Assembly (NCBI GenBank): GCA_003762715.1
Contig: RIBJ01000036.1
Location: 39,089 to 103,088 of the forward strand
DNA from: Muribaculaceae bacterium Isolate-104 (HZI)
GTDB taxonomy: Bacteria; Bacteroidota; Bacteroidia; Bacteroidales; Muribaculaceae
Direction: 5' to 3'
Length of the DNA stretch: 64,000 bases
Part shown: one piece after another, positions 23,907 to 32,058 of the stretch
How the letters are laid out: every line of letters begins with the position of its first letter
Numbering within the stretch: position 1 is the first letter of the stretch
Translations under genes and position numbers: made by a program
Notes under the pieces: generated by a model
Database searches by the model: none
The model's input: only the letters and a program-made list of their open reading frames with translations
Told to the model about the DNA's origin: nothing

Positions 23907-24365
23907 TTATAGTCTAAACGGTATTGCAAGAATGCAATAAACCGGCACTTTTGACTCTCCGATTTTTCCGGCGACCCACCTCGGCATCCTGCCTATTATA
24001 CGCAGTGCCTCTCGGTTCAGGCTATCCTCCACACCTCTTAGCACCTCAGCGTTGCTTATAGAGCCGTCGCTATTTACAATAAAGCTGCACAGCACCCGCC
24101 CTTGAACACCGGCGTCAAACGCCTCTGCCGGATAGCGGCGTTCTCTGTTTATAAACTTCATCATGGCACCGTCTCCGCCGGGAAAATGGGGTTCCTCATC
24201 CACCGAATCAAATGTAAAAGCTTCTTTGTCAACAATCCGGTTTCCACCCACCACTGTCTGATAAGTTATCACACGCCGAAACTGAGCCTGCGCGCCAGTG
24301 GCGAGCAATGCCAGTATCATGGTTATTATAATCCTGCCTGAGGAGGTAAGCAAATATTGTTGCAT
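23907..24365 (-). CDS. TonB C-terminal domain protein with a signal peptide
   Basis: A protein of 152 residues from the ATG at 24365. It begins with a signal peptide (SGRIIITMILALLATGAQAQ) that appears cleavable at AQA. The C-terminal ~95 residues are a TonB-type domain: EEPHFPGGDGAMMKFINRERRYPAEAF, GRVLCSFIVNSDGSISNAEVLRG, RMPRWVAGK. Unlike the main TonB at 10.4-11.2 kb it lacks a membrane anchor and spacer, so it probably works free in the periplasm. It could sense or bind a TonB-dependent partner, but this is inference. It has its own promoter and converges on the sigma module. Confidence 0.82.
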   Translation of the reverse strand: MQQYLLTSSGRIIITMILALLATGAQAQFRRVITYQTVVGGNRIVDKEAFTFDSVDEEPHFPGGDGAMMKFINRERRYPAEAFDAGVQGRVLCSFIVNSDGSISNAEVLRGVEDSLNREALRIIGRMPRWVAGKIGESKVPVYCILAIPFRL

Positions 24366-24420
24366 CAAGTGTCTGTGTTTTTTCTTAGTCTGATACCGAT
24401 GCTGGCGGTAGCAGTTACGG

Positions 24421-24452
24421 CAAAAGTAGTCCAAGCGCGCTGAATTTTCAAA
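24421..24452 (-). promoter_or_regulatory. Promoter for the TonB-domain protein
   Basis: On the minus strand TTTG at 24452-24449 is followed after 20 bases by TACTTTTG at 24428-24421. The ATG is 56 bases further on. Confidence 0.7.
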
Positions 24453-24466
24453 AACGCGACAGCCAT

Positions 24467-24497
24467 TTTGAGAATGATTATTATTGTTTTATCTTTG
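24467..24497 (+). promoter_or_regulatory. Promoter for porQ-cmk-ispH
   Basis: TTTG at 24467-24470, a 19-base spacer and TATCTTTG at 24490-24497. This gives a leader of about 85 bases before porQ. Confidence 0.75.
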
Positions 24498-24590
24498 TTG
24501 ACAATTTCAAGACTCCTCTCCTACAAAATTTCACATAGCGCATAATAGGGCTAATGATTTTGCCGTTATATTGGGTGAATACCGACAATC

Positions 24591-25616
24591 ATGACTCTGA
24601 AACGAATACTATCATACATTTCAGCGACTTGCTGCTGCTTTTCACAGATTATTGCGGCAGACAGTTCTCCCGCATATAACTTTCTGAACATAAGCCCTTC
24701 CCCTAAAATATACGGCATGGGGGGCATAAACATATCCTCTGTAGATGCCGGAGTACTTGCCACTGAACAGAACCCGGCTTTGCTTGGACCGGAACACAGC
24801 TCACGGGCAGGAATAAGCTACATGAGATACATCGGCGACAGCAATTTTGCGTCAGCCGCCTACTCCCATGCCGCCGGCGAGTATGGCGCATGGGCTGCAT
24901 CCATACGCTATTTCGGCTACGGCTCCATTCCAAGAACGGATATTTCCGGAATAGAAACAGGCTCATTCGCGCCAAAAGACCTCGCAATCTCCGGTATATA
25001 CTCGCACAGCCTGTCAGACCTGCTGCGCGGAGGGTTCGCCATAAAAGCAATATACAGTTCCTATGACTCTTATTCGGCATTCGCCCTGGGTGTCGACCTC
25101 GGAATAAACTACTATGACGAAGAAAAAGACCTGTCGCTGAGCGCAGTGGTTGTAAACCTCGGCGGACAAATCAAACGGTTTGACCAGACATACGACCGGC
25201 TGCCGGTGGATTTAAGACTCGGCTGGACCCAGTCTTTCCCGGGACTTCCCGTGCGCTTTTCCATAACAGCCTGGAATCTCACAAAATGGAAGCTGCCTTA
25301 CTATGAATCCGGAGACGGAACTATGGGAGCGGCACCAGCTCTTAAATCGTCGTTTGGCTCAAACCTTATGCGCCACCTTGTATTTGCCGCCGACATAGTG
25401 CCCAGTGAACGCTATTATATAGGTGTAGGTTATAATTACAAGACACGCACCGACATGAGCACCTATTCAAGAAATCTGCTGAGCGGATTTTCTCTTGGTG
25501 CCGGGCTTGACACAGACACCTGGGGAGTGGGTGTAGCACTGGCTCAACCCCATAGCGGGGCTTTCACATTCATGGTAAGCCTCAGCGCAAGCATTGAACA
25601 ACTGATTGGTAATTGA
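24591..25616 (+). CDS. porQ: Type IX secretion system protein PorQ
   Basis: A protein of 341 residues with an N-terminal signal (LSYISATCCCFSQIIA) and a mature part of outer-membrane beta-strand character. The start of the mature chain (YNFLNISPSPKIYGMGG, then EQNPALLGPEHSSRAGISYMRY) matches PorQ/PorV-like proteins of the T9SS. In characterised systems, PorQ and PorV act with PorU in processing and anchoring cargo at the outer membrane. The gene order porQ-cmk-ispH fits what I recall of other Bacteroidetes, supporting the call. It has its own promoter; cmk follows nine bases after. Confidence 0.88.
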   Translation: MTLKRILSYISATCCCFSQIIAADSSPAYNFLNISPSPKIYGMGGINISSVDAGVLATEQNPALLGPEHSSRAGISYMRYIGDSNFASAAYSHAAGEYGAWAASIRYFGYGSIPRTDISGIETGSFAPKDLAISGIYSHSLSDLLRGGFAIKAIYSSYDSYSAFALGVDLGINYYDEEKDLSLSAVVVNLGGQIKRFDQTYDRLPVDLRLGWTQSFPGLPVRFSITAWNLTKWKLPYYESGDGTMGAAPALKSSFGSNLMRHLVFAADIVPSERYYIGVGYNYKTRTDMSTYSRNLLSGFSLGAGLDTDTWGVGVALAQPHSGAFTFMVSLSASIEQLIGN

Positions 25617-25625
25617 TTCAACTAT

Positions 25626-26345
25626 ATGACAAAGACACCGGAAAATAAAATAATCGTTGCTATCGACGGATACTCATCGTCTGGAAAAAGTACAATGGCA
25701 AAGGAACTTGCCGCAAAAATAGGCTACAGATACATTGACTCCGGAGCAATGTACCGCGCCGTAACACTGTTCGCCATGGAACATGAAATGATCGGTTCCG
25801 ACGGCTCTGTGGATGTTGCTGCTTTAAGCGAAGCCGTCAACAGAATAAAAATCGACTTCATTCTAACCCCGCAAGGACAACACACCCTTCTTGACAGCAT
25901 TGACGTGGAACACCGGATACGTTCTCTGGAAGTTTCATCTCATGTATCTCCGGTTGCGGCGATACACGCCGTGCGCAAAGCCCTGACCGCCCGACAGCAA
26001 CATTTCGGCACTCAGAAAGGCATTGTTATGGACGGAAGAGATATAGGCACAACAGTGTTTCCAAACGCCGAAATGAAAGTGTTCGTCACCGCTTCGCCTG
26101 AAACTAGAGCGCAAAGGCGCTTCAAGGAACTGACAGAGAATGGCACTCCGGCAAAATATGAAGACGTGCTGGCAAACGTAATCGAACGAGACCGCATAGA
26201 CGAGACCCGTGCCGAAAGCCCGCTTAGAAAAGCTCCGGATGCCGAAGTGCTTGACAACTCCTGCATGACCCATGCCGAACAAAGCGCCTGGTTGCTGGAC
26301 ATGTATCACAAAGCGTTAACTAAAGCAGATGAGCGCAACTATTGA
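25626..26345 (+). CDS. cmk: Cytidylate kinase
   Basis: A protein of 239 residues and a nucleoside monophosphate kinase that phosphorylates CMP and dCMP with ATP. The P-loop is IDGYSSSGKSTMAKELA (~residues 14-30). The substrate region is YIDSGAMYRAVTL, and KGIVMDGRDIGTTVFPNAEMKVFVTA holds the conserved DGRDIGT. The 3' end overlaps ispH by 17 bases. Confidence 0.96.
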   Translation: MTKTPENKIIVAIDGYSSSGKSTMAKELAAKIGYRYIDSGAMYRAVTLFAMEHEMIGSDGSVDVAALSEAVNRIKIDFILTPQGQHTLLDSIDVEHRIRSLEVSSHVSPVAAIHAVRKALTARQQHFGTQKGIVMDGRDIGTTVFPNAEMKVFVTASPETRAQRRFKELTENGTPAKYEDVLANVIERDRIDETRAESPLRKAPDAEVLDNSCMTHAEQSAWLLDMYHKALTKADERNY

Positions 26346-27207
26346 AATAGACCCCGGTTCCGGATTTTGCTTCGGAGTTGTCACCGCCATACGCAAAGCG
26401 GAAGAAGTGCTCGACAGCAACGGCACCCTTTACTGCCTTGGAGATATTGTACACAACAGCAGCGAGGTAGAACGTCTGCGCTCAAGAGGGCTTGTGACCA
26501 TAACACATGCCGACCTTGAGAGCCTCCACGATGTCAAAGTGTTGCTAAGGGCGCATGGCGAGCCTCCGTCAACCTACGAAACCGCAAAACGCAACAACAT
26601 TGAGATTATAGATGCCACATGCCCCGTTGTGTTGCGGCTTCAGCAACGCATCAAACACACTTTTGACAACGACCGCGACACTCAGATTGTCATATACGGC
26701 AAAAACGGACATGCGGAGGTAAACGGTCTCGTCGGTCAGACCCAAGGCAAAGCTATTGTCGCTGAGAACATCGACGACCTGCGCAAAGTGGATTTTTCAC
26801 GCAACATAAGCCTCTATTCACAGACAACAAAATCGCCGCAGGGATTTCGCCACATGATTGACGAAATCAACACTCGCAAAGCCGACAGTGCGCTATTCGA
26901 GCATTTTGACACCATCTGCCGCCAGGTAAGCGGCAGATCCGAATCACTGCGCCGGTTCGCTGCCGACCACGATGTGGTACTGTTTGTAAGCGGAGCCAAA
27001 AGCAGCAACGGCAAGGTTCTGTGCGCCGAGTGTACAGGTGTCAATCCGCGCACCCACCTTATTGCCGGACCGGAAGACATAAAACCGGAATGGCTTCACA
27101 ACAGCATGAGCATAGGCATTTGCGGAGCCACCTCAACCCCGCGTTGGCTAATGGAAGATGTAAAAACCGCCGTGTCTGAAATTTTAAAGACATCCTGTAA
27201 TGGATAA
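26329..27207 (+). CDS. ispH: 4-hydroxy-3-methylbut-2-enyl diphosphate reductase
   Basis: A protein of 292 residues, the last enzyme of the MEP isoprenoid pathway, making IPP and DMAPP with a 4Fe-4S cluster. The three cluster cysteines are seen in GFCFGV, DATCPVV and DTICRQVSGR. Substrate-binding histidines lie near LRAHGEPP and KNGHAEVNG. It overlaps cmk at the 5' end by 17 bases and the exonuclease gene at the 3' end by 8. It provides precursors for the polyprenyl synthase at 20.6-21.6 kb. Confidence 0.97.
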   Translation: MSATIEIDPGSGFCFGVVTAIRKAEEVLDSNGTLYCLGDIVHNSSEVERLRSRGLVTITHADLESLHDVKVLLRAHGEPPSTYETAKRNNIEIIDATCPVVLRLQQRIKHTFDNDRDTQIVIYGKNGHAEVNGLVGQTQGKAIVAENIDDLRKVDFSRNISLYSQTTKSPQGFRHMIDEINTRKADSALFEHFDTICRQVSGRSESLRRFAADHDVVLFVSGAKSSNGKVLCAECTGVNPRTHLIAGPEDIKPEWLHNSMSIGICGATSTPRWLMEDVKTAVSEILKTSCNG

Positions 27208-27700
27208 TTTTGTTGCTATAGATGTAGAAACCGCAAACAACTACCCCACAAGCATATGTGCCATCGCAGCCGTGAAAGTTACCGACGGGTGCATATCCGA
27301 CAGATTTTACGAGCTGGTAAAACCCGAACCGGAATTCTATCTTCGGCATTTCACCCTTAATGTCCACGGCATCGGTTTTTCCGATACTGAAAACGCGCGG
27401 ACTTTCGACAAAGTGTGGAGCGACCTGCGCCTGTTTTCAGGCAACCTCCCTCTTGTCGCTCATAACAGAAAATTTGACGAAAGCTGCATCCGGGCGACAT
27501 GTGGCTGCTACGGCATAGACTACCACGAACCTACATTTCTATGCACCCTTGAAAAAGCACGCAAAACCATTCCTTGGACACTTTGCTCCTCCTTTTCACT
27601 GCCACACCTCGCCGAATTTCTTGGAATTCCATTCTATAACCACCATAACGCGCTTGCCGATGCCGAAGCCTGCGCAAAAATCGCCATGACCCTGCTTTAG
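27200..27700 (+). CDS. DEDDh-type 3'-5' exonuclease
   Basis: A protein of 166 residues made almost entirely of an exonuclease fold (epsilon-subunit type). ExoI is seen in FVAIDVETANNYP, ExoII in LPLVAHNRKFDESCIR, and ExoIII-epsilon in YNHHNALADAEACAKI with the expected H and D. It has no BRCT or helicase domain. Such small exonucleases act in DNA repair or proofreading; the exact role is unknown. It overlaps ispH by 8 bases and is the last gene of the porQ unit. Confidence 0.88.
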   Translation: MDNFVAIDVETANNYPTSICAIAAVKVTDGCISDRFYELVKPEPEFYLRHFTLNVHGIGFSDTENARTFDKVWSDLRLFSGNLPLVAHNRKFDESCIRATCGCYGIDYHEPTFLCTLEKARKTIPWTLCSSFSLPHLAEFLGIPFYNHHNALADAEACAKIAMTLL

Positions 27701-27786
27701 AAACAGTTGGCATCCAAAAACAGCATGAACTCATCATTAAAAACATACTGTATAAAGACATATTTTATCAATATTTTGTCAAAACA

Positions 27787-27818
27787 TTTGGTTTATAAAA
27801 AAATATAACCTACCTTTG
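27787..27818 (+). promoter_or_regulatory. tRNA-Cys promoter
   Basis: TTTG at 27787-27790, 20 bases, then TACCTTTG at 27811-27818. The tRNA starts 23 bases past the box. Confidence 0.75.
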
Positions 27819-27840
27819 CATCCGCAAAACCAACAGCTAT

Positions 27841-27914
27841 GGTTCCTTGGCCGAGTGGTTAGGCACCGGTCTGCAAAACCGTTTACAGCAGTTCGAATCT
27901 GCTAGGAACCTCCA
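27841..27914 (+). tRNA. tRNA-Cys (anticodon GCA)
   Basis: A full cloverleaf can be drawn. The acceptor stem pairs 27841-27847 with 27904-27910, the discriminator is T at 27911, and CCA is encoded at 27912-27914. The anticodon loop CTGCAAA gives GCA, and the T arm contains GTTCGAATC. The first anticodon-stem pair is a C-T mismatch (see findings). It has its own promoter and a terminator directly after. Confidence 0.95.
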
Positions 27915-27917
27915 AAC

Positions 27918-27960
27918 AACCGCCTTGCGCTGACATTGTCGCAGGGCGGTTTTGTTTTTT
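27918..27960 (+). terminator. Rho-independent terminator after tRNA-Cys
   Basis: A 12-bp stem (27918-27929 with 27940-27951, one wobble), a 10-base loop and a T-run interrupted once by G. Confidence 0.9.
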
Positions 27961-27989
27961 GGAGATATTTAGGATTTTACTTACCTTTG
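27958..27989 (+). promoter_or_regulatory. dnaN promoter
   Basis: TTTG at 27958-27961, overlapping the T-tail of the tRNA terminator, a 20-base spacer and TACCTTTG at 27982-27989. The dnaN ATG is 38 bases past it. Confidence 0.7.
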
Positions 27990-28027
27990 TATTTTAGAAG
28001 AAAAACAAAAAAAACATATAAGACGAT

Positions 28028-29152
28028 ATGAAATTCAATGTCCCGAGCAAGACGCTCCACAGCTATGTTTCAGCTGTCAGCAAAGTCATCAATGCCAAAA
28101 ACGCCCTGACGATTCTGAACAACTTCCTGTTCTCACTCGAAGGAGACATCCTTACAGTGAAAGCGTCCGATATGGAAAACAGCCTCGTGGGACGTCTGCC
28201 TGTAACAGGAGCGGAAGGCAACGGCTCCTTTTGCCTTGATGCAAGACGAATTGTGGAGCTACTAAAAGAAATGCCTGACCAAGGTATAACATTTGAAATT
28301 GACGACGACAATCTTGAGGTCAAAATATCGTACCCCAACGGACTCTACAACACCGTAGCCATAAACGGCATGGAGTATCCCGAAACAGGAGAAGCCGCCG
28401 AAGGCGAAACCCTGAAATTCTCCGCGCCTACCGACCAGGTTATGAAAGGCATTGAAAACACCATATTTGCAGTCGGCACCGATGACCTGCGCCCGCAGAT
28501 GATGGGTATTCTCTGGGATGTCAAGCCGGACAAGGTTGTGTTTGTCGCCACTGACACACGAAAACTCGTCAAATACACCAACGGACTCATAAAGCCGGGA
28601 GCGGAATGCTCGTTCATTTTGCCGCTGAAACCCGCGTCTGTGCTAAAAAACGTTTTTGGCAAAGAAGATGAAATACAGATAACCGTTTCTGAAAAAAGCG
28701 TACAGTTCAACTCCCCCTCATTCACGCTTGACTGTCGCCTGATAAAGGGAGCATTTCCTGACTACAACCGTGTGATACCCACTAACAACCCGTTCTCGCT
28801 CACTGTCGACAGACTGTCATTCATAACAGCCGTTCGCCGTGTCGGGGTTTTCGGCGATGGAGGAAACGGACTTGTAAAATTCAAGCTCGCAGCCGACACT
28901 CTTACACTCCGCGCACGCGACAACAGCTACGGCACAAGCGGCAGAGAATCCGTACCGTGCCAGTATACCGGCAACGAGTTCATGATTGGGTTCGGCGCAC
29001 AATACCTCATCGAGATATTTTCCACCATATCGACAACCGATGTTATCATGAAACTGTCTGACGCAAGTCACCCCGCCGTATGTGTTCCTGCCGAGAACAC
29101 CCCGGACTCGGAACTGCTCATACTGCTCATGCCCATGAATATCGTTGACTGA
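28028..29152 (+). CDS. dnaN: DNA polymerase III beta subunit (sliding clamp)
   Basis: A 374-residue ring-forming processivity clamp that tethers DNA polymerase III and other proteins to DNA. All three clamp domains are present. The opening is MKFNVPSKTLHSYVSAVSKV and the end is the family terminus PDSELLILLMPMNIVD. Diagnostic stretches are ALTILNNFLFSL, VATDTRKLVKY and DCRLIKGAFPDYNRVIP. It is the first gene of the replication/CoA/repair cluster, with the second exonuclease eight bases downstream. Confidence 0.97.
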   Translation: MKFNVPSKTLHSYVSAVSKVINAKNALTILNNFLFSLEGDILTVKASDMENSLVGRLPVTGAEGNGSFCLDARRIVELLKEMPDQGITFEIDDDNLEVKISYPNGLYNTVAINGMEYPETGEAAEGETLKFSAPTDQVMKGIENTIFAVGTDDLRPQMMGILWDVKPDKVVFVATDTRKLVKYTNGLIKPGAECSFILPLKPASVLKNVFGKEDEIQITVSEKSVQFNSPSFTLDCRLIKGAFPDYNRVIPTNNPFSLTVDRLSFITAVRRVGVFGDGGNGLVKFKLAADTLTLRARDNSYGTSGRESVPCQYTGNEFMIGFGAQYLIEIFSTISTTDVIMKLSDASHPAVCVPAENTPDSELLILLMPMNIVD

Positions 29153-29160
29153 CCTGCGCT

Positions 29161-29949
29161 ATGGAACTGAATCTCGAACGCCCCATTATATTTTTTGATC
29201 TCGAAACCACCGGAACAAATATTCTTGAAGACCGCATTGTGGAAATATCCCTTATCAAGGTAAATCCCGACGGCTCGGAAATAGAACGCACAAGACGCAT
29301 CAACCCGGAAATACCGATTCCGGCAGAAGCCACGGCTGTACATGGTATTACCGATGCCGATGTGGCAGGCGAACCGAAGTTCAGACAGATAGCAGGTTCT
29401 CTTGCCGAAATCTTCAAAGGCTGCGACATTGCCGGATACAATTCCAATCGCTTTGATGTGCCTATGCTTGACCAGGAATTCAGCAGGGCAGACATCGAGT
29501 TCGATTTCAGCGACGTGCGTTTTGTTGACGTCCAGACTATTTTCCACAAAAAAGAGCCCCGCACACTTGTTGCCGCGTACAAATACTACTGCGGCAAAGA
29601 CCTTGAGGCTGCACACTCGGCAAATGCTGACACAAGAGCTACATACGAAGTACTTAAAGCTCAGCTTGACACCTATGACGACCTCGACAACAGCATTGCG
29701 TTCCTGTCTGAGTTCACAACGAAATCAAACAAGAACGAGCCTGTCGACTTCATGGGTCGACTCGTGTATGACGACCAACGCCGGGAAATAATCAACTTCG
29801 GAAAATACAAAGGAAAAGTAGCTGAAGAAATACTCCGCAAAGACCCCAGCTACTACACCTGGATTATGAACGGAGACTTTGCCCGCAACACAAAAGCCGC
29901 ATTCACTAAAATTTACGAAAGAATAAAACAACAGGCAAAAAATGCTTAA
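29161..29949 (+). CDS. 3'-5' exonuclease with a C-terminal DUF3820-like domain
   Basis: A protein of 262 residues. The N-terminal ~175 residues carry a DEDDh exonuclease (IIFFDLETTGTNILEDRIVE, then IAGYNSNRFDVPMLDQEF, then ADTRATYEVL), as in the epsilon subunit of DNA polymerase III. The C-terminal ~70 residues form a compact domain around INFGKYKGK and the DPSYYTWIMNGDF motif, which matches DUF3820-type domains linked to nucleases. It sits between dnaN and coaBC, overlapping coaBC by 8 bases. Its position next to the clamp suggests, but does not prove, a role in proofreading. Confidence 0.85.
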   Translation: MELNLERPIIFFDLETTGTNILEDRIVEISLIKVNPDGSEIERTRRINPEIPIPAEATAVHGITDADVAGEPKFRQIAGSLAEIFKGCDIAGYNSNRFDVPMLDQEFSRADIEFDFSDVRFVDVQTIFHKKEPRTLVAAYKYYCGKDLEAAHSANADTRATYEVLKAQLDTYDDLDNSIAFLSEFTTKSNKNEPVDFMGRLVYDDQRREIINFGKYKGKVAEEILRKDPSYYTWIMNGDFARNTKAAFTKIYERIKQQAKNA

Positions 29950-31141
29950 GGGTAAACACATTGTCCTCGGAATCACCGGAGGCATAGCAGCCTACAAATC
30001 GGCAATGCTCGCCCGCCTTCTGATTAAAGAAGGAGCGGAAGTCCAGATTGTGATGACACCCTCCGCAAAGGAATTCATCACGCCGGTAACACTGTCAGCG
30101 CTAACCGGCAAACCGGTTGTCAGTGAATTCTTCACAGCCAACACCGGTGAGTGGCACAGCCATGTAGACCTCGGACTATGGGCGGACGCTATGGTGATTG
30201 CCCCTGCTACTGCCTGCACAATAGGAAAAATGGCAAACGGTGTTGCCGACAACATGCTCGTCACCACCTACCTTAGTGCAAAAGCGCCGGTATTCGTAGC
30301 GCCTGCTATGGACCTTGACATGATGGCTCACCCCTCTACTACCCGCAACATCAACCTGCTGCGCAGCTACGGCAACCACATAATAGAAGCCGCCTCAGGC
30401 GAGCTGGCAAGCCATCTCTGCGGCAAAGGAAGAATGCAGGAGCCGGAAGTCATTGTAAATGAACTTATCGCTTTTTTCAACAAATCGCAATCGATGAAAG
30501 GCGAAAAGCTCCTCATCACAGCCGGGCCCACTTATGAAAAAATCGATCCCGTAAGATTCATAGGAAATTATTCGACAGGCAAAATGGGCTATGCCATTGC
30601 CGAAGAAGCCGCGGCTCGTGGCGCCGAGGTCACCTTGGTCAGCGGACCGGTCAGCCTTAAGGCTCAGCATCCGTCTATAAAGGTTATTCATGTAGAGAGT
30701 GCCAGACAGATGCTCGACGCATGTAAGGAAGCCTTTCCACAAACAAACATAGCAATAATGTGTGCGGCTGTGGCTGACTACGCGCCAAATGTTCAGGCTG
30801 ATAAAAAAATCAAACGCGAAAAAGACGAGATTCCGGTCATAAACCTGGTCAAGAATCCTGATATAGCAGCCACCCTCGGCTCTGAAAAGAAAGACGGGCA
30901 GATTATTGTTGGCTTTGCGCTTGAAACAGACAACGAGCAATCAAACGCTCTTGACAAACTGCACCGCAAGAATCTCGACATGATTGCCTTGAACTCGCTG
31001 CGCACACCCGGAGCAGGATTCGGCACCGACACCAATGTACTTACCCTTATCTGCAAAAACGGCTTTGCTACAGAATTGCCACTTATGACGAAAGCCGAAG
31101 CCGCATCTCAGTTACTTGACGCCATCTGCCGGATAAAATGA
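29942..31141 (+). CDS. coaBC: Bifunctional phosphopantothenoylcysteine decarboxylase/phosphopantothenate--cysteine ligase
   Basis: A protein of 399 residues that makes 4'-phosphopantetheine for coenzyme A. The N-terminal CoaC flavoprotein domain shows ITGGIAAYKSAMLARLL and WHSHVDLGLWADAMVIAPAT (catalytic His region), and APAMDLDMMAHPST. The C-terminal CoaB domain begins near residue 185 with TAGPTYEKIDPVRFIGNYSTGKMG and continues with EAAARGAEVTLVSGP. Both domains look intact. The 5' end overlaps the exonuclease gene by 8 bases and the 3' end overlaps the next gene by 4. Confidence 0.96.
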   Translation: MLKGKHIVLGITGGIAAYKSAMLARLLIKEGAEVQIVMTPSAKEFITPVTLSALTGKPVVSEFFTANTGEWHSHVDLGLWADAMVIAPATACTIGKMANGVADNMLVTTYLSAKAPVFVAPAMDLDMMAHPSTTRNINLLRSYGNHIIEAASGELASHLCGKGRMQEPEVIVNELIAFFNKSQSMKGEKLLITAGPTYEKIDPVRFIGNYSTGKMGYAIAEEAAARGAEVTLVSGPVSLKAQHPSIKVIHVESARQMLDACKEAFPQTNIAIMCAAVADYAPNVQADKKIKREKDEIPVINLVKNPDIAATLGSEKKDGQIIVGFALETDNEQSNALDKLHRKNLDMIALNSLRTPGAGFGTDTNVLTLICKNGFATELPLMTKAEAASQLLDAICRIK

Positions 31142-32040
31142 AACGGGTTCTGCTTTCGCTAACGGTTATGATTATGCTTTCCGTCGGTCATTTCAAGGCA
31201 GCGGCAGCCGAACTGGACTGCACTGTCGAAATAAACTCCGACCAGGTGGCAAACGCTTCCGCCGAAACATTTTCAAGCCTACGCGAGCTGATTGCCGAGT
31301 ATATGAACAACACGGCTTTCACTTCTGCGAAGTACGCCCCTGTGGAAAAAATTGAATGTAAATTATTTTTCACGATAACGCAGTACAACGACAACACCAT
31401 GTCCGGAACCCTGCAGATACAGAGCAACCGCCCGGTATTCGGTAGTTCCTATACATCGCCGGTCATCAATTTCAAAGACAACGACATATCCTTCTCATAC
31501 ACTCCCGGCGGCCGCATTATTCACACCTCCGGAACTGTTGAAAGCGACCTTGCCGCATTGCTCGACTTCTACGCATACCTCATAATAGGTCTCGACTCGG
31601 ACACTTTCGCACCCAAAGGGGGCGACACCATGTACGAAGCTGCATCACAGATTGTGCAGCTCGCACGCAACACCGGTGAAAAAGGATGGCGGGCTATTGA
31701 CGACCAAAGAAACCGCGCCGCATTGCTTGCCGCAATCACTGAAGGTCCGGCAAGCGAGATACGCGACATAATGTACACCTATCACCGGCAGGGACTCGAC
31801 GCAATGAGTATCAGCGCCGACAAAGGGCGGGCAGCTATTACCGGCACATTCCAGACTCTTGACAAAATTGCCAAAGCCGCTCCGATGAGCGTAGTATTGT
31901 CTGTGTTCCGCGACACCAAGCTCGATGAGATTACAAACATATACTCACAAGGCACCCGTGATGAACGGAAATCAGTATATGACACACTTGCCGCAGTGTA
32001 TCCTACTGAAACAAGACGCCTCGAATCAATAAAAGAATAA
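31138..32040 (+). CDS. porD: DUF4835 protein, PorD-like type IX secretion component
   Basis: A 300-residue exported protein with a signal (MKRVLLSLTVMIMLSVGHFKAAAA). The mature start ELDCTVEINSDQVANASAETFSSL and the LDFYAYLIIGLDSDTFAPKGG segment match the DUF4835 family, which is found in Bacteroidetes between coaBC and recN. The family is now also annotated as PorD, a component linked to the type IX secretion system; I rely on memory for that name. It overlaps coaBC by four bases, and recN follows 18 bases later. Confidence 0.8.
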   Translation: MKRVLLSLTVMIMLSVGHFKAAAAELDCTVEINSDQVANASAETFSSLRELIAEYMNNTAFTSAKYAPVEKIECKLFFTITQYNDNTMSGTLQIQSNRPVFGSSYTSPVINFKDNDISFSYTPGGRIIHTSGTVESDLAALLDFYAYLIIGLDSDTFAPKGGDTMYEAASQIVQLARNTGEKGWRAIDDQRNRAALLAAITEGPASEIRDIMYTYHRQGLDAMSISADKGRAAITGTFQTLDKIAKAAPMSVVLSVFRDTKLDEITNIYSQGTRDERKSVYDTLAAVYPTETRRLESIKE

Positions 32041-32058
32041 GGACATAACGACTAAGCG

